NCBI RefSeq assembly: GCF_026672545.1
Contig: NZ_JAPPRJ010000002.1
Span: 1,005,001 to 1,069,000, forward strand
DNA from: Rhizobium sp. SL86
Lineage (GTDB): Bacteria > Pseudomonadota > Alphaproteobacteria > Rhizobiales > Rhizobiaceae
Direction: 5' to 3'
Length of the DNA: 64,000 nt
The notes under the pieces were generated by a model that searched no databases, was not told where the DNA came from, and saw nothing but the letters and a program-made list of their open reading frames with translations. Shown here piece after piece: positions 9,430-18,385 of this stretch. Each line of letters begins with the position of its first letter. Positions within the stretch are counted from its first letter, which is position 1. The position numbers and the translations under genes were made by a program.

Positions 9430-11847
9430 TCAACCGACGGCCTTTAGGGCAGGTTTCCCTGTGTTTCCTTCGTCAAAGGCACCCCAGCTCAGGTCTCCCA
9501 AATACCGTTCAGCCATCAGGCCTGCCTCGTTCAGGGTAAAGAGGGACAGCCAGCCATTGTCGAACAGTGCCTTTACCTGCGGATGGCGGGCAAGGATCTC
9601 GTTGATAGCGGTTTGCGGCGCCTCCACCACGACAGAAAGCCTGAGGGGATCATGGACAAAATTTTCGCCGTCATGCACGGACTGCCAGGCAAGCCCGGCC
9701 CGTAACGGGCCGCCATTGCCTTCGAGCACGCCGATGCCGCCGACCACGTTGTGCAGCAGCTTGTTGCCGGAACCGAACAGTCTCGGCGCGGCAGCCGAGC
9801 CGAAATACTGCAGGCTGATCCAGCTGGCGACGACGACCGGCGCCGTCAGGATCAGTTCCAGCACCTTGAACCCCTCGTCCTTGCGCCAGACATAATCATG
9901 CAGGAAGGCGCGGCCTTCGAGCGAGAGGCCCGCCGTGCGGGTTCTTGGCGCGACGATAAAGGCGGAGCAGCCGGCAAGTCCCCATTCCGGCCGCACCTCC
10001 GCCCAGTCCCGGCTGCGGGCAGCAAGCGACCGTTCAGAGGCATGCGGGAGACGCTTGACCCGTTCGGCACGCGCCAACCGGCCGGCAGCGGCAAGCCAGA
10101 GCTTCAGACGTGGGAGGTCCTCGGCATGACCGGAGGTGTTGAGATCCGCATCGTAAAGCGTGACGGCATCCGTTGTCGTGTCGTGCAGGCCGGCGAGGAA
10201 CAGCGTGTCCTTCGGCACCACGATACCCCGCTCGACAAGCCCCTGGCGCACCGGCATCTCGTTGAGCAGATCCGCCAGCAGGCGCGCGTTCACATCACCG
10301 GCATGCCCACCGCAGGCGCCGCATTGCAGGGCGCTGGCGAGCGGGTTGTTGCTAACCGTCGCGCCATGGCCGCAGAGCAGCACAAGAGGCGCAAAATTTT
10401 CGGTCAGTGACATGGCCTTCAGCACCGTTGCAGCAATGCCGATCTTCTGGTCCAGCGACAGCGCCTCGACCAGCCGCGGTTTCGCGGCGGTTTTTTTGTG
10501 ACAGCCGATCTTCAGCGCGCCAGCGAGCAGTTTCGCCGCATAGACCGGACCCATGGCCTCGACGAAGGCGAAGGAGGAGACCGCCGCCTGCTTGAACCGG
10601 CCGAAGGCGCGCACGGCACGCGCCTCGATGCGTGCCGTGCGATCGGTCTCCTCGCTCACCTCCGTGCAGCTGAAAAGACCGGGCTTCAGCAGGGCCGGCA
10701 ACCGGTGTTCCGTGAGATCTGAAGCCTGGTCGCGATGTTCGGCACCCAGCCCGAAAAAGCCGGCAAAACCGAGCGTCGTGACACCGGCATCGGTGCTTTC
10801 GAACGCGCGGCGGAAGACTTCGGAGCGCACGTCGATGCAGAAGGCCGCCTGAATGGCCGGCCGGAGTGCGGACGTTGCAACCGTCGGCTTGAACGGCCCC
10901 GGCTGCGACAGCAAGACTGCAAGCCGACGCTGCTCGGCCCGCTCGGCAGCCGCCTGCAGCACGGTATCGATCTCGCGATCCTGGCTCGGCACGATCGGCG
11001 CGCGGTGGGCGGCCAAGGCCTTCTGCCAGTCCTTGGCGATGGCCTCTCCATACTGCCGGTAAAGCGCCTCTTCGAAGGCCAGCCGGATCGCCAGCAGATC
11101 CACCGCCGTCTCGTCCGACCTACCGTCGCGTTCCGCCGTGAAATCGAGGTGGCGGGCATATTGCGCCCAGCCGCCGAGACCCAGGAGCAGCTGATGGAAA
11201 TACGATCCGGGGACAGTGCCCAATCCGAGCGTCTCGGCACTGGCCGCGATCGCCCGGCTCGAGATGCGCGGCAGGTCTGCGACGGTCTGGGCAAAGCCTT
11301 TCAGGCCGGCGATTTCGGGTGTCAGGTCGTGACGCGCATATATGCGCCAGGCGGCATAGAGCCCCTGCCCCTTCGGCGCCGTCCACAGAGCCTGCCCTTC
11401 ATCGAAATGGCCCGCAGCAAAGGCGCCGATCCGCTCGGCGACCAGCCGCGGCCAATCGATGCCGGAGACGGTGCAGGCGAGATCGGCAATCGTCGGGATG
11501 GCGGCGACCGAGGCCGGCTCTCGCCGCGCAGCCGCCTTCAGGGCGTCGAGCGTCATTGCACCTCCCAGCGGGCTGTTCGCCAGAGCTTCGGCCAGATCCG
11601 CGTCGGTGATCATTCCCTCGATGATCTTTCCGGCATACCAGGCGCGCGGCATGGCGATGCTGACACCGCTCAGACGGATGATCTGCTCGGCGGTCTCGGC
11701 AAAACCGCGATCGGTCTGTCCCAGGAAAGGATTGACGGCGACAGTCGCGGCAAGCGGCCAGGCGGGCGGGATCGCATTGACCGCAGCGCGAACGGCCTTG
11801 GACAGATCGGCGGGCTGCGACGGGGCGACAGGTGAGACGTGATCCAT
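9430..11847 (-). CDS. dabA: DabA, inorganic carbon transporter subunit (DUF2309)
   Basis: 805 residues from ATG at 11847. The protein is a cytoplasmic beta-carbonic-anhydrase-like zinc subunit. The expected ligands are present: C337 and D339 in FCIDVRSE, H494 in LLCGHGATVSN and C509 in QCGACGGHAG. The H-to-C distance of 15 residues equals that of the studied Halothiobacillus protein. Together with the membrane subunit DabB it takes up CO2 or bicarbonate, driven by a cation gradient. The start is four bases after the dabB stop. In a heterotroph it probably supplies bicarbonate for carboxylases at low CO2. Confidence 0.93.
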   Translation of the reverse strand: MDHVSPVAPSQPADLSKAVRAAVNAIPPAWPLAATVAVNPFLGQTDRGFAETAEQIIRLSGVSIAMPRAWYAGKIIEGMITDADLAEALANSPLGGAMTLDALKAAARREPASVAAIPTIADLACTVSGIDWPRLVAERIGAFAAGHFDEGQALWTAPKGQGLYAAWRIYARHDLTPEIAGLKGFAQTVADLPRISSRAIAASAETLGLGTVPGSYFHQLLLGLGGWAQYARHLDFTAERDGRSDETAVDLLAIRLAFEEALYRQYGEAIAKDWQKALAAHRAPIVPSQDREIDTVLQAAAERAEQRRLAVLLSQPGPFKPTVATSALRPAIQAAFCIDVRSEVFRRAFESTDAGVTTLGFAGFFGLGAEHRDQASDLTEHRLPALLKPGLFSCTEVSEETDRTARIEARAVRAFGRFKQAAVSSFAFVEAMGPVYAAKLLAGALKIGCHKKTAAKPRLVEALSLDQKIGIAATVLKAMSLTENFAPLVLLCGHGATVSNNPLASALQCGACGGHAGDVNARLLADLLNEMPVRQGLVERGIVVPKDTLFLAGLHDTTTDAVTLYDADLNTSGHAEDLPRLKLWLAAAGRLARAERVKRLPHASERSLAARSRDWAEVRPEWGLAGCSAFIVAPRTRTAGLSLEGRAFLHDYVWRKDEGFKVLELILTAPVVVASWISLQYFGSAAAPRLFGSGNKLLHNVVGGIGVLEGNGGPLRAGLAWQSVHDGENFVHDPLRLSVVVEAPQTAINEILARHPQVKALFDNGWLSLFTLNEAGLMAERYLGDLSWGAFDEGNTGKPALKAVG

Positions 11848-11851
11848 GATC

Positions 11852-13420
11852 TTAGTCCTTGGCAAGTGTTGCAGCCTGAGCCCGGAAATTGCCGAGCAGG
11901 CGGTCAAAGAGAGCGTTCACATAAAGGCCGTTGGCGAGATGCACCCTGAGGCCTGCCAGCGCCGGGTGATGCGCCCAGAGCGGAAAGAGCGACTGGGTGA
12001 CGGCGATGACGCCAAACGAGGTGACCGAGAGAAGCATCAGGCTCCATTCCAGGCGACCGGGCTGCGGTGCCAGCGGCAGGGTGCCGGCCATCAGATGGTA
12101 GGCCGCCCATTGCAGGGCAAAATAACCGGTGGCGGCAGCGACCGAATAGAGCGAGGTCCGCCAGGTGAGCGCGCGAGGGGCGGCATCGGCAAAACCCTGC
12201 GCGACGAGATATGCGACCCCGAAGATGAGGATGGCACCCAGCGCAAGCGCCTGCGGCGGCTTGTCCCAGAAGCCGAAGAGGAAGCCGATTACGCCGTAGA
12301 TGACGAGCGCCAGAAGGAAGGCGCGGGCAACCGCAAAACCATCCGGAACGGCAACCGGGCCCGGTCTGCGCGTCGCGGAAACCGCCTCGATCGCACCACC
12401 CGAGGAGAGGAAGGCATGCGCCTTGTAGAGCGAGTGGGCGACGATGTGCAGGAGCGCGATCGGGAACAGCGCCAGGCCGCATTGCAGGATCATGAAGCCC
12501 ATCTGCGCAATCGTCGACCAGCCAAGCGAGGTTTTCACCGCGCTCTGGGTCAGCATCACCAAACCGCCGAAGAGCGCCGTGAAGCCGCCGATCATGACCA
12601 GCACCGCCAGCACGATCGGCGCATTCAGCATCACGTCGGCAAAGCGGATGAGCAGGAAACCGCCGGCATTCACCACGCCGGCATGCAACAGCGCCGAGAC
12701 GGGCGTTGGCGCTTCCATGACCTCGGTCAGCCAGCCATGGGCCGGGAACTGTGCCGACTTCAGCACGGCGGCCAGCGCCAGGAAGCCGGCGGCCATGAGC
12801 GCCATCGCGGGCGCCGCACCCTCGCGGGCCGCAGCCAGGATCGTCGCGATGTCGCCCGTGGCGTAAGCCGTCGCCAGCAGCAGGGTCGCGATCACAAGCG
12901 ATGCATCGCCTGCCCGCGAGACAAGAAACTTCTTGCGAGCGGCACGCCGGGCCGCCTCCCGCTCCGGGTAGAAGACCAGCAACCGGTGCAGGAAGAGGCC
13001 GGAGGCGATCCAGGCCGCCACGAACTGTGCGAGCGTGCCGGAAACGACGAGCAGAGAGACAGCGGCAAGTGTTGCGCTCATCCAGCCGATGAATGGGCCC
13101 TGCCGCGCTTCACCGTCGAGATAGGTGGCGCTGTATCTGACCACCACCCAGCCGATGAAGGTCACGAGCAGCAGCATGACCACGCTGACGAGATCGAGCC
13201 GCCCGGCAAAGCCTGCAAGCGAAATGCCGATCAGCGGGCTGGTGCCAGCCCCCTGCAGCGCTAGCACGATCGCCGCGGCCACCGCCGCGCCGAATGCGAG
13301 CAGAGACAGCAGGCTGACGAGTTTGAGCACCAGATACGGGCGCTGCTGCGGGCCGAGGAAGGCGATACCGGCGGCGACGCCAAACAGGGCCGCGGGCACA
13401 AGGGCGAGCATGTAGGTCAT
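11852..13420 (-). CDS. dabB: DabB, NuoL/MrpA-like proton-channel subunit of the carbon pump
   Basis: 522 residues, almost entirely hydrophobic with about 13 predicted helices. The core motif KSAQFPAHGWLTEVMEAPTPVSALLHAG is the antiporter-like signature of NADH dehydrogenase subunit 5 homologues; here it reads KSAQFPAHGWL followed by EAPTPVSALLHAG. The absence of other nuo or mrp genes and the dabA neighbour identify it as DabB, which couples cation flow to CO2 hydration by DabA. ATG at 13420 is chosen since AGGAG lies 6 bases before it; a GTG one codon upstream is less likely. Confidence 0.92.
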   Translation of the reverse strand: MTYMLALVPAALFGVAAGIAFLGPQQRPYLVLKLVSLLSLLAFGAAVAAAIVLALQGAGTSPLIGISLAGFAGRLDLVSVVMLLLVTFIGWVVVRYSATYLDGEARQGPFIGWMSATLAAVSLLVVSGTLAQFVAAWIASGLFLHRLLVFYPEREAARRAARKKFLVSRAGDASLVIATLLLATAYATGDIATILAAAREGAAPAMALMAAGFLALAAVLKSAQFPAHGWLTEVMEAPTPVSALLHAGVVNAGGFLLIRFADVMLNAPIVLAVLVMIGGFTALFGGLVMLTQSAVKTSLGWSTIAQMGFMILQCGLALFPIALLHIVAHSLYKAHAFLSSGGAIEAVSATRRPGPVAVPDGFAVARAFLLALVIYGVIGFLFGFWDKPPQALALGAILIFGVAYLVAQGFADAAPRALTWRTSLYSVAAATGYFALQWAAYHLMAGTLPLAPQPGRLEWSLMLLSVTSFGVIAVTQSLFPLWAHHPALAGLRVHLANGLYVNALFDRLLGNFRAQAATLAKD

Positions 13421-13519
13421 CACAACTCCTGCCGTTCATTCAAACGACTGTGAGTTAGCACCCGCACAAACCGAAGAAAAATTCATTGTTCTTCGGTTTT
13501 CGTTCTATAAAATAGAATT
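13421..13519. promoter_or_regulatory. divergent dabBA / LysR control region with two perfect palindromes
   Basis: The first palindrome has arms AACCGAAGAA (13469-13478) and TTCTTCGGTT (13489-13498) with a 10-base spacer. The second, TTCTATAAAATAGAA (13503-13517), has a T-N11-A pattern and ends two bases before the LysR start codon. No ribosome-binding site is visible there, so the LysR mRNA may be leaderless or very weakly translated. The two sites fit a LysR recognition site and an autorepression site. Confidence 0.6.
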
Positions 13520-14416
13520 ATGAGCGAGCTGAACTATCACCACCTGCGTTATTTTCGGGCCGTGGCGCATGACGGAAACCTGACCCGGGCCGCCGAGCGG
13601 CTGAATCTCTCGCAATCGGCGCTCTCCATCCAGATCAAGCAGCTGGAGGAGCGGCTCGGCCACCCCTTGTTCGAACGGCGGGGGCGGCAGCTCTATCTCA
13701 CGGAAGCCGGACGGATTGCACTCGACCACGCCGACACGATCTTTGCGACCGGCGACGAGTTGCTTCAGACGCTGCGCCAGACCGGCACGGCGCGCCGGGC
13801 CATCCGCATCGGCGCGCTGGCAACCTTGTCTCGGAACTTCCAGCTGGAATTCATCCGCCCTCTGCTTGACCGCACCGATGTGGAGCTGATCCTGCGCTCC
13901 GGCAGCACCGCAGAGCTATTGAACGCGCTGGAAACGCTGAATCTCGACATCGTTCTGCTGACACAGCCGCCATCCGCGGATGCGGTGACACCCTTCGTCT
14001 CGGAGCAGCTCTACCAGCAGCGCGTCAGCCTGATCGGCAAACCGGCGCTCGCCTCCGGTCGGCAGTCGCTTGGCCAGATGCTGACGCAACATCCGATGAT
14101 CCTGCCGACGCTCGAAAGCGGCGTGCGCCTGCAATTCGAAGCGCTGGCCGCCCGGCTTGGCGTGACGCCGCAGATCGCAGCCGAAGTGGAGGACATGGCG
14201 ATGATGCGTCTCCTCGCCCGCTCCGGCGTCGGCCTTGCCGTCATGCCGCCAATCGTCGTGCAGCAGGAGCTGGAGACCGGCATGCTGAGCGAACTCGATA
14301 CGCTGCCGGGCATCGTCGAGACTTTTTATGCTGTGCAGATCAAACGGCGTTTCCCCAACCCGCTGATCCGCGTGTTGCTGGATGCCGCGCAGTGGCGCGG
14401 CGGGAAAAACGGATAA
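13520..14416 (+). CDS. LysR family regulator, NhaR-like, divergent from dabBA
   Basis: 298 residues starting MSELNYHHLRYFRAVAHDGN, with the winged helix in residues 5-62 (LTRAAERLNLSQSALSIQIK) and a type 2 periplasmic-binding-like effector domain to the end. The LNYHHLRYF start resembles the NhaR group. Divergent placement with shared palindromes makes it the probable activator of dabBA, sensing ion, pH or carbon status. In autotrophs, dab genes are often tied to CbbR-type LysR proteins; this one is not clearly CbbR. Confidence 0.9.
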   Translation: MSELNYHHLRYFRAVAHDGNLTRAAERLNLSQSALSIQIKQLEERLGHPLFERRGRQLYLTEAGRIALDHADTIFATGDELLQTLRQTGTARRAIRIGALATLSRNFQLEFIRPLLDRTDVELILRSGSTAELLNALETLNLDIVLLTQPPSADAVTPFVSEQLYQQRVSLIGKPALASGRQSLGQMLTQHPMILPTLESGVRLQFEALAARLGVTPQIAAEVEDMAMMRLLARSGVGLAVMPPIVVQQELETGMLSELDTLPGIVETFYAVQIKRRFPNPLIRVLLDAAQWRGGKNG

Positions 14417-14595
14417 CGAACCCTCTGACCCGGTCGACACGGTGCTGCATCTGCCTTCGCCCCGTCCGGACGGGGAGAAGATGGCGGCAGCCGGATGAGG
14501 GGCATGTCAAACTATTGTGCAAGCCCATTGCCTCTCACCCCAGCCCCCTCCCCGCTCACGGGGAGAAGGAGTAGAAGCTACCGCTCGTCGAACGA
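14417..14595. repeat. intergenic palindromic repeat cluster
   Basis: This gap between two convergent genes contains a perfect 16-base palindrome CCCCGTCCGGACGGGG at 14460-14475, flanked by GATGGCGGCAGCCGGATGAGGGG text, and a second hairpin CTCCCCG-CTCA-CGGGGAG at 14548-14565 preceded by CTCACCCCAGCCCC. These are the kind of GC-rich short interspersed palindromes common between genes of rhizobia. They may also act as transcription barriers for the LysR gene and the dipeptide-importer operon. Confidence 0.7.
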
Positions 14596-15447
14596 TCAGG
14601 CGACAGCCTGCTTGCGGGCAAGGCGCGCGCGGATGGATTCCACGTCTGCCCGCGGCGTGGCGGCAAACAGCGTGCGCGTGTACTCGTGCTTCGGATCGGC
14701 GAAAACCTCTTCGCGCGAACCGTATTCGACGGCCTCCCCGTAATACATCACCATCACCTCGTCGGCGATGTACTTCACCACAGACAGGTCGTGGCTGATG
14801 AACACATAGGTCAGGCCGAACTCTTCCTGCAGGTCAGCGAGCAGGTTCAGCACCTGGGCCTGTACGGAGAGATCGAGCGCCGAGACCGGCTCGTCCAGCA
14901 CCAGAAGTTTTGGGTTCAGCATGAGTGCCCGGGCAATCGCGATGCGCTGGCGCTGGCCGCCGGAGAACATGTGCGGATAACGATTGTAATGCTCCGGACC
15001 GAGACCGACCTTAACCAGCATGTCGGTCGCCCGCTCGCGCCGTTCCGCTGCCGACATCTTGGTGTTGATGGCGAGCGGCTCACCCAGAACGTCGCCGATC
15101 TTCTGGCGGGGGTTCAGCGAGCCATAGGGGTTCTGGAAGACGATCTGCACCTTACGGCGCATCTCGGCCGTCAGATGGCCGGGCCGTGTGTCGACGGTCT
15201 TGCCCTCGATCAGCAACTCGCCCGCCGTCGGTTCATCGATGAAGGTGAGGATGCGGGCCAGGGTGGACTTGCCGCAGCCGCTCTCGCCGACAATCGCCAG
15301 CGTCTTGCCGGCATCGAGCTTGAAGGACACGCCCTTGACCGCATGGACCACCTTCTCAGGTTTAAAAAGGCCCTGGGAGACGTGGTAATCCTGTTTGATG
15401 TTGCGGATTTCCAGCATGGGAACCGCGTTGTTCGTCGTCGCCGTCAT
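14596..15447 (-). CDS. dppF: dipeptide/oligopeptide ABC transporter ATP-binding protein (DppF family)
   Basis: 283 residues. Walker A GESGCGKST lies at residues 54-62, followed by the signature MFSGGQRQRIAIARAL and Walker B LLVLDEPVSALD. The C-terminal tail (HEYTRTLFAATPRADVES) is the oligopeptide-transporter domain. It is the second nucleotide-binding subunit of the importer. The start codon overlaps the dppD stop in an ATGA arrangement, so translation is coupled. Last gene of the operon. Confidence 0.93.
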   Translation of the reverse strand: MTATTNNAVPMLEIRNIKQDYHVSQGLFKPEKVVHAVKGVSFKLDAGKTLAIVGESGCGKSTLARILTFIDEPTAGELLIEGKTVDTRPGHLTAEMRRKVQIVFQNPYGSLNPRQKIGDVLGEPLAINTKMSAAERRERATDMLVKVGLGPEHYNRYPHMFSGGQRQRIAIARALMLNPKLLVLDEPVSALDLSVQAQVLNLLADLQEEFGLTYVFISHDLSVVKYIADEVMVMYYGEAVEYGSREEVFADPKHEYTRTLFAATPRADVESIRARLARKQAVA

Positions 15448-16295
15448 CGTGCGCCTCCGGCCAGTTCATCCGCCGTCATGAAATCCGAGACCGTGCTCAG
15501 CCGGTCACCCGTGGCGTTCTCCGGCAGGGCCGAAAGCAGTGCCCGCGTGTAGGCGTTCTTCGGCGCCTCGAAGAGCGAGAGCACGTCGGCCTCTTCCATC
15601 TTGCGGCCCTTGTATTGCACGATCACGCGGTCGGCGGTTTCCGCCACCACGCCCATGTCGTGGGTGATCATGATCAGGCCCATGCCGTGTTCGGCCTGCA
15701 GCGACATCAAAAGATCGAGGATCTGCTTCTGGATCGTCACGTCGAGCGCCGTTGTCGGCTCGTCGGCAATCAGGAGCTTCGGATTGCAGGCAATCGCAAT
15801 CGCGATCATCACGCGCTGGCACTGGCCGCCCGACATCTGGTGCGGAAAGTGGTTGAGGCGCTCTGCAGGATTCGGCAGGCCGACTTGGGTGAAGAGTTCG
15901 ATCGCGCGGGCACGCCGTTCCCTTTTGCCCATCCCCATGTGGATGCGCAGCACTTCTTCAATCTGGAAACCGACGGTGAAGCAGGGATTGAGGCTGGCGA
16001 TCGGTTCCTGGAAGATCATCGCCATGTCCTTGCCGATCAGCTTGCGCCGTTCGCCATCCGACAGCGCGCGGATATCGCGGCCCTGGAAGAGCATCTTGTC
16101 GGCGGTGATCTTCGCAGTCCAGGGCAGAAGCCCCATCACGGCCAGCATCGACACGGATTTGCCCGAGCCGCTTTCGCCGACGATTGCCAGCACTTCCCGC
16201 TCATCGACCGAGAGGGACACGCCATCGACCGCCTTGAACCAGCCGCTGGCGGTTTCGAACTGGACGGTCAGGTTTTCAATCTCAAGAAGCGCCAT
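15444..16295 (-). CDS. dppD: dipeptide ABC transporter ATP-binding protein (DppD family)
   Basis: 283 residues with Walker A GESGSGKS at 40-47, signature MSGGQCQRVMIAIA and Walker B LLIADEPTTALD. The TADEPTTALDVTIQKQI text is typical of DppD/OppD. The C-terminal region is slightly short of the longest DppD proteins, which usually add a four-Cys Fe-S motif; that motif is not visible here. Two bases separate it from the dppC stop. Confidence 0.93.
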   Translation of the reverse strand: MALLEIENLTVQFETASGWFKAVDGVSLSVDEREVLAIVGESGSGKSVSMLAVMGLLPWTAKITADKMLFQGRDIRALSDGERRKLIGKDMAMIFQEPIASLNPCFTVGFQIEEVLRIHMGMGKRERRARAIELFTQVGLPNPAERLNHFPHQMSGGQCQRVMIAIAIACNPKLLIADEPTTALDVTIQKQILDLLMSLQAEHGMGLIMITHDMGVVAETADRVIVQYKGRKMEEADVLSLFEAPKNAYTRALLSALPENATGDRLSTVSDFMTADELAGGAR

Positions 16296-16297
16296 GA

Positions 16298-17206
16298 TCA
16301 GGACCTCTTCATTTTCGGGTCGAGCGCATCGCGCAGGCCGTCACCCATCAGGTTGATCGCCAGCACGGTGATGAGGATGGCAAGACCGGGGAAGGTTACC
16401 ACCCACCAGGCGCGCAGGATGAATTCACGGGCCTCCGCCAGCATCGTGCCCCATTCGGGCGCCGGCGGCTGGGCGCCCATGCCGAGGAAGCCAAGCGCTG
16501 CGGCGTCGAGGATCGCGTTGGAGAAAGAGAGCGTCGCCTGGACAATCAGCGGCGCCGTGCAGTTCGGCAGGATGGTGCGGAACATCAGGCGGAACGGACC
16601 GGCGCCGGAAATGCGGGCGGCGGTCACGTAGTCACGCGTCTTTTCCGCCATCACCGCCGCACGGGTCAGGCGCACGAAATGCGGCTGCAGGGTCAACGCG
16701 ATGGCGATCATGCCGTTCGTCAGGCTGGGACCGAGGATCGCAACAAGCACGAGGGCCAAGAGCAGCGACGGGAAGGCCAGGATGATGTCCATCAGGCGCA
16801 TGATCACGGTATCGACCCAACCGCGGTAATAACCGGCGATCAGGCCGACCAGGATTCCGCCGGTGAGCGACAGCGTGGTGACGAAGAGGCCGATGAACAG
16901 CGAATATTGCGCGCCATAGATCAGGCGCGAGAGGATATCGCGGCCGACCGCATCGGTGCCGAGCAGATAGGCGGAGCGACCGCCCTCCAGCCAGGCCGGC
17001 GGCACGAGAACGGCGTCGCGGTACTGTTCGAACGGCGAATGCGGCGCGATCACGGAGGCGAAGACCGCCACGATGACAAGCGCGACGAAAACAAAAAGGC
17101 CGATGACGGCGCCGCGGTTTTCGGAAAAGTAGAACCAGAATTCCGCCAGCATCTGGCGGCGAAGCGCCGCGCTGCTGACCACCTGGGTCTTGGCTGTGTC
17201 TGCCAT
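16298..17206 (-). CDS. dppC: dipeptide ABC transporter permease (DppC family)
   Basis: 302 residues, with an N-terminal helix ending in ASVIAPHSPFEQ, the segment LLGTDAVGRDILSRLIYGA characteristic of DppC, and five further helices. It is an inner-membrane channel subunit paired with DppB. Fifteen bases separate it from dppB. Confidence 0.93.
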   Translation of the reverse strand: MADTAKTQVVSSAALRRQMLAEFWFYFSENRGAVIGLFVFVALVIVAVFASVIAPHSPFEQYRDAVLVPPAWLEGGRSAYLLGTDAVGRDILSRLIYGAQYSLFIGLFVTTLSLTGGILVGLIAGYYRGWVDTVIMRLMDIILAFPSLLLALVLVAILGPSLTNGMIAIALTLQPHFVRLTRAAVMAEKTRDYVTAARISGAGPFRLMFRTILPNCTAPLIVQATLSFSNAILDAAALGFLGMGAQPPAPEWGTMLAEAREFILRAWWVVTFPGLAILITVLAINLMGDGLRDALDPKMKRS

Positions 17207-17221
17207 GGGATTTTCTCCTTC

Positions 17222-18226
17222 TTAGTGGCGGATACGCGGGTTGACGAGACCATAGAGCAGGTCGACGATCAGGTTCACCACCATGATGATGCCGGCAATC
17301 AAGAGCAGGCCGCCCTGGATGACCGGGTAGTCGCGGCGGAAGACGCTATCCACCATCCACTTGCCGATACCCGGCCAGGAGAAGATGGTCTCCGTCAGGA
17401 TCGCGCCGGCAAGCATCACGCCGATCTGCAGGCCGATCGTGGTGATGACCGGGATCATGGCATTGCGCAGCGCATGCAGGCTGACAACGCGGAAGGGCGA
17501 CAGCCCCTTGGCGCGCGCCGTGCGGATGTAATCCTCCGACAGGACTTCCAGCATGGCGGAGCGCGTCTGGCGGGCAATCACCGCCAGCGGAATGGTGGCA
17601 AGCACGATGGAGGGCAGGATCAGGTGACTGACGGCCGAGGCGAATGCGCCCTTCTGGCCGGAGATCAGCGAATCGATCAGCATGAAGCCGGTGACCGGCT
17701 TGAAGAAGTACATCAGCGAAATGCGTCCCGACACCGGAGTCCACTGCAGGATGCCGGAGAATAGGATGATGAGAAGCAGGCCCCACCAGAAGATCGGCAT
17801 CGAATAGCCGACAAGCGCCACACCCATCATCGACTGGTCGATGGCGGAGCCGCGCTTGATGGCGGCGATCACGCCGGCTGGGATGCCGATGACGACGGCG
17901 ATCACGATGGCGCACAAGGAGAGTTCGACCGTCGCCGGAAACAGCGCCAGGAACTGTTTGAGGATCGGCGTCTTGGAGACGATCGAGGAGCCGAAATCGC
18001 CGGTGAGCACGCCGCCGAGATAATCGAAATACTGGATCACCATCGGCCGGTCGAGGCCGAGCTGCGCGCTGATCTGTGCGTGCCGCTCCGGCGACATGAC
18101 GCGCTCGCCGGATAACAGCGCGACCGGATCTCCCGGAAGAAGCCGGATGAAGGCAAACGCGATGATGGAGACCCCGATGAAGGTCGGGATCAGCACGGCA
18201 AGTCGCCGCAAGAGGAAGCCAAACAT
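17222..18226 (-). CDS. dppB: dipeptide ABC transporter permease (DppB family)
   Basis: 334 residues starting MFGFLLRRLAVLIPTFIGVS, the typical DppB opening helix, followed by RLLPGDPVALLSGERVMSPE. The ATPase-contact loop is RTARAKGLSPFRVVSLHALR. It forms the channel with DppC. It lies 159 bases after dppA with a strong hairpin between, which is usual where the binding protein is made in excess. Confidence 0.94.
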   Translation of the reverse strand: MFGFLLRRLAVLIPTFIGVSIIAFAFIRLLPGDPVALLSGERVMSPERHAQISAQLGLDRPMVIQYFDYLGGVLTGDFGSSIVSKTPILKQFLALFPATVELSLCAIVIAVVIGIPAGVIAAIKRGSAIDQSMMGVALVGYSMPIFWWGLLLIILFSGILQWTPVSGRISLMYFFKPVTGFMLIDSLISGQKGAFASAVSHLILPSIVLATIPLAVIARQTRSAMLEVLSEDYIRTARAKGLSPFRVVSLHALRNAMIPVITTIGLQIGVMLAGAILTETIFSWPGIGKWMVDSVFRRDYPVIQGGLLLIAGIIMVVNLIVDLLYGLVNPRIRH

Positions 18227-18331
18227 GGTGGACCTGTTGTTTTGTCTGAAAGCTGGGTCTGGCCGGCCGACGCTTCGCCGACTCCTGGCCCAACCCCGGA
18301 TCGCGCCTTTCCCTGGGCGCCAATCCTTGAG

Positions 18332-18362
18332 GAAAAGCCGCGAAATGTCACCATTTCGCGGC
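18332..18362 (-). terminator. terminator-like hairpin between dppA and dppB
   Basis: Perfect 11-base arms GCCGCGAAATG (18337-18347) and CATTTCGCGGC (18352-18362) with a 4-base loop, followed on the minus strand by TTTTCC. It begins 24 bases after the dppA stop. It should partly terminate transcription or protect the dppA message, giving more binding protein than membrane subunits. Confidence 0.75.
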
Positions 18363-18385
18363 CTGCCATGGGTCGTGACGCCAGA

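Noticed and set aside
14417..14595. Possible CRISPR or tandem repeat in the gap after the LysR gene
   Set aside because: Only two unequal hairpins are present, not regularly spaced direct repeats.
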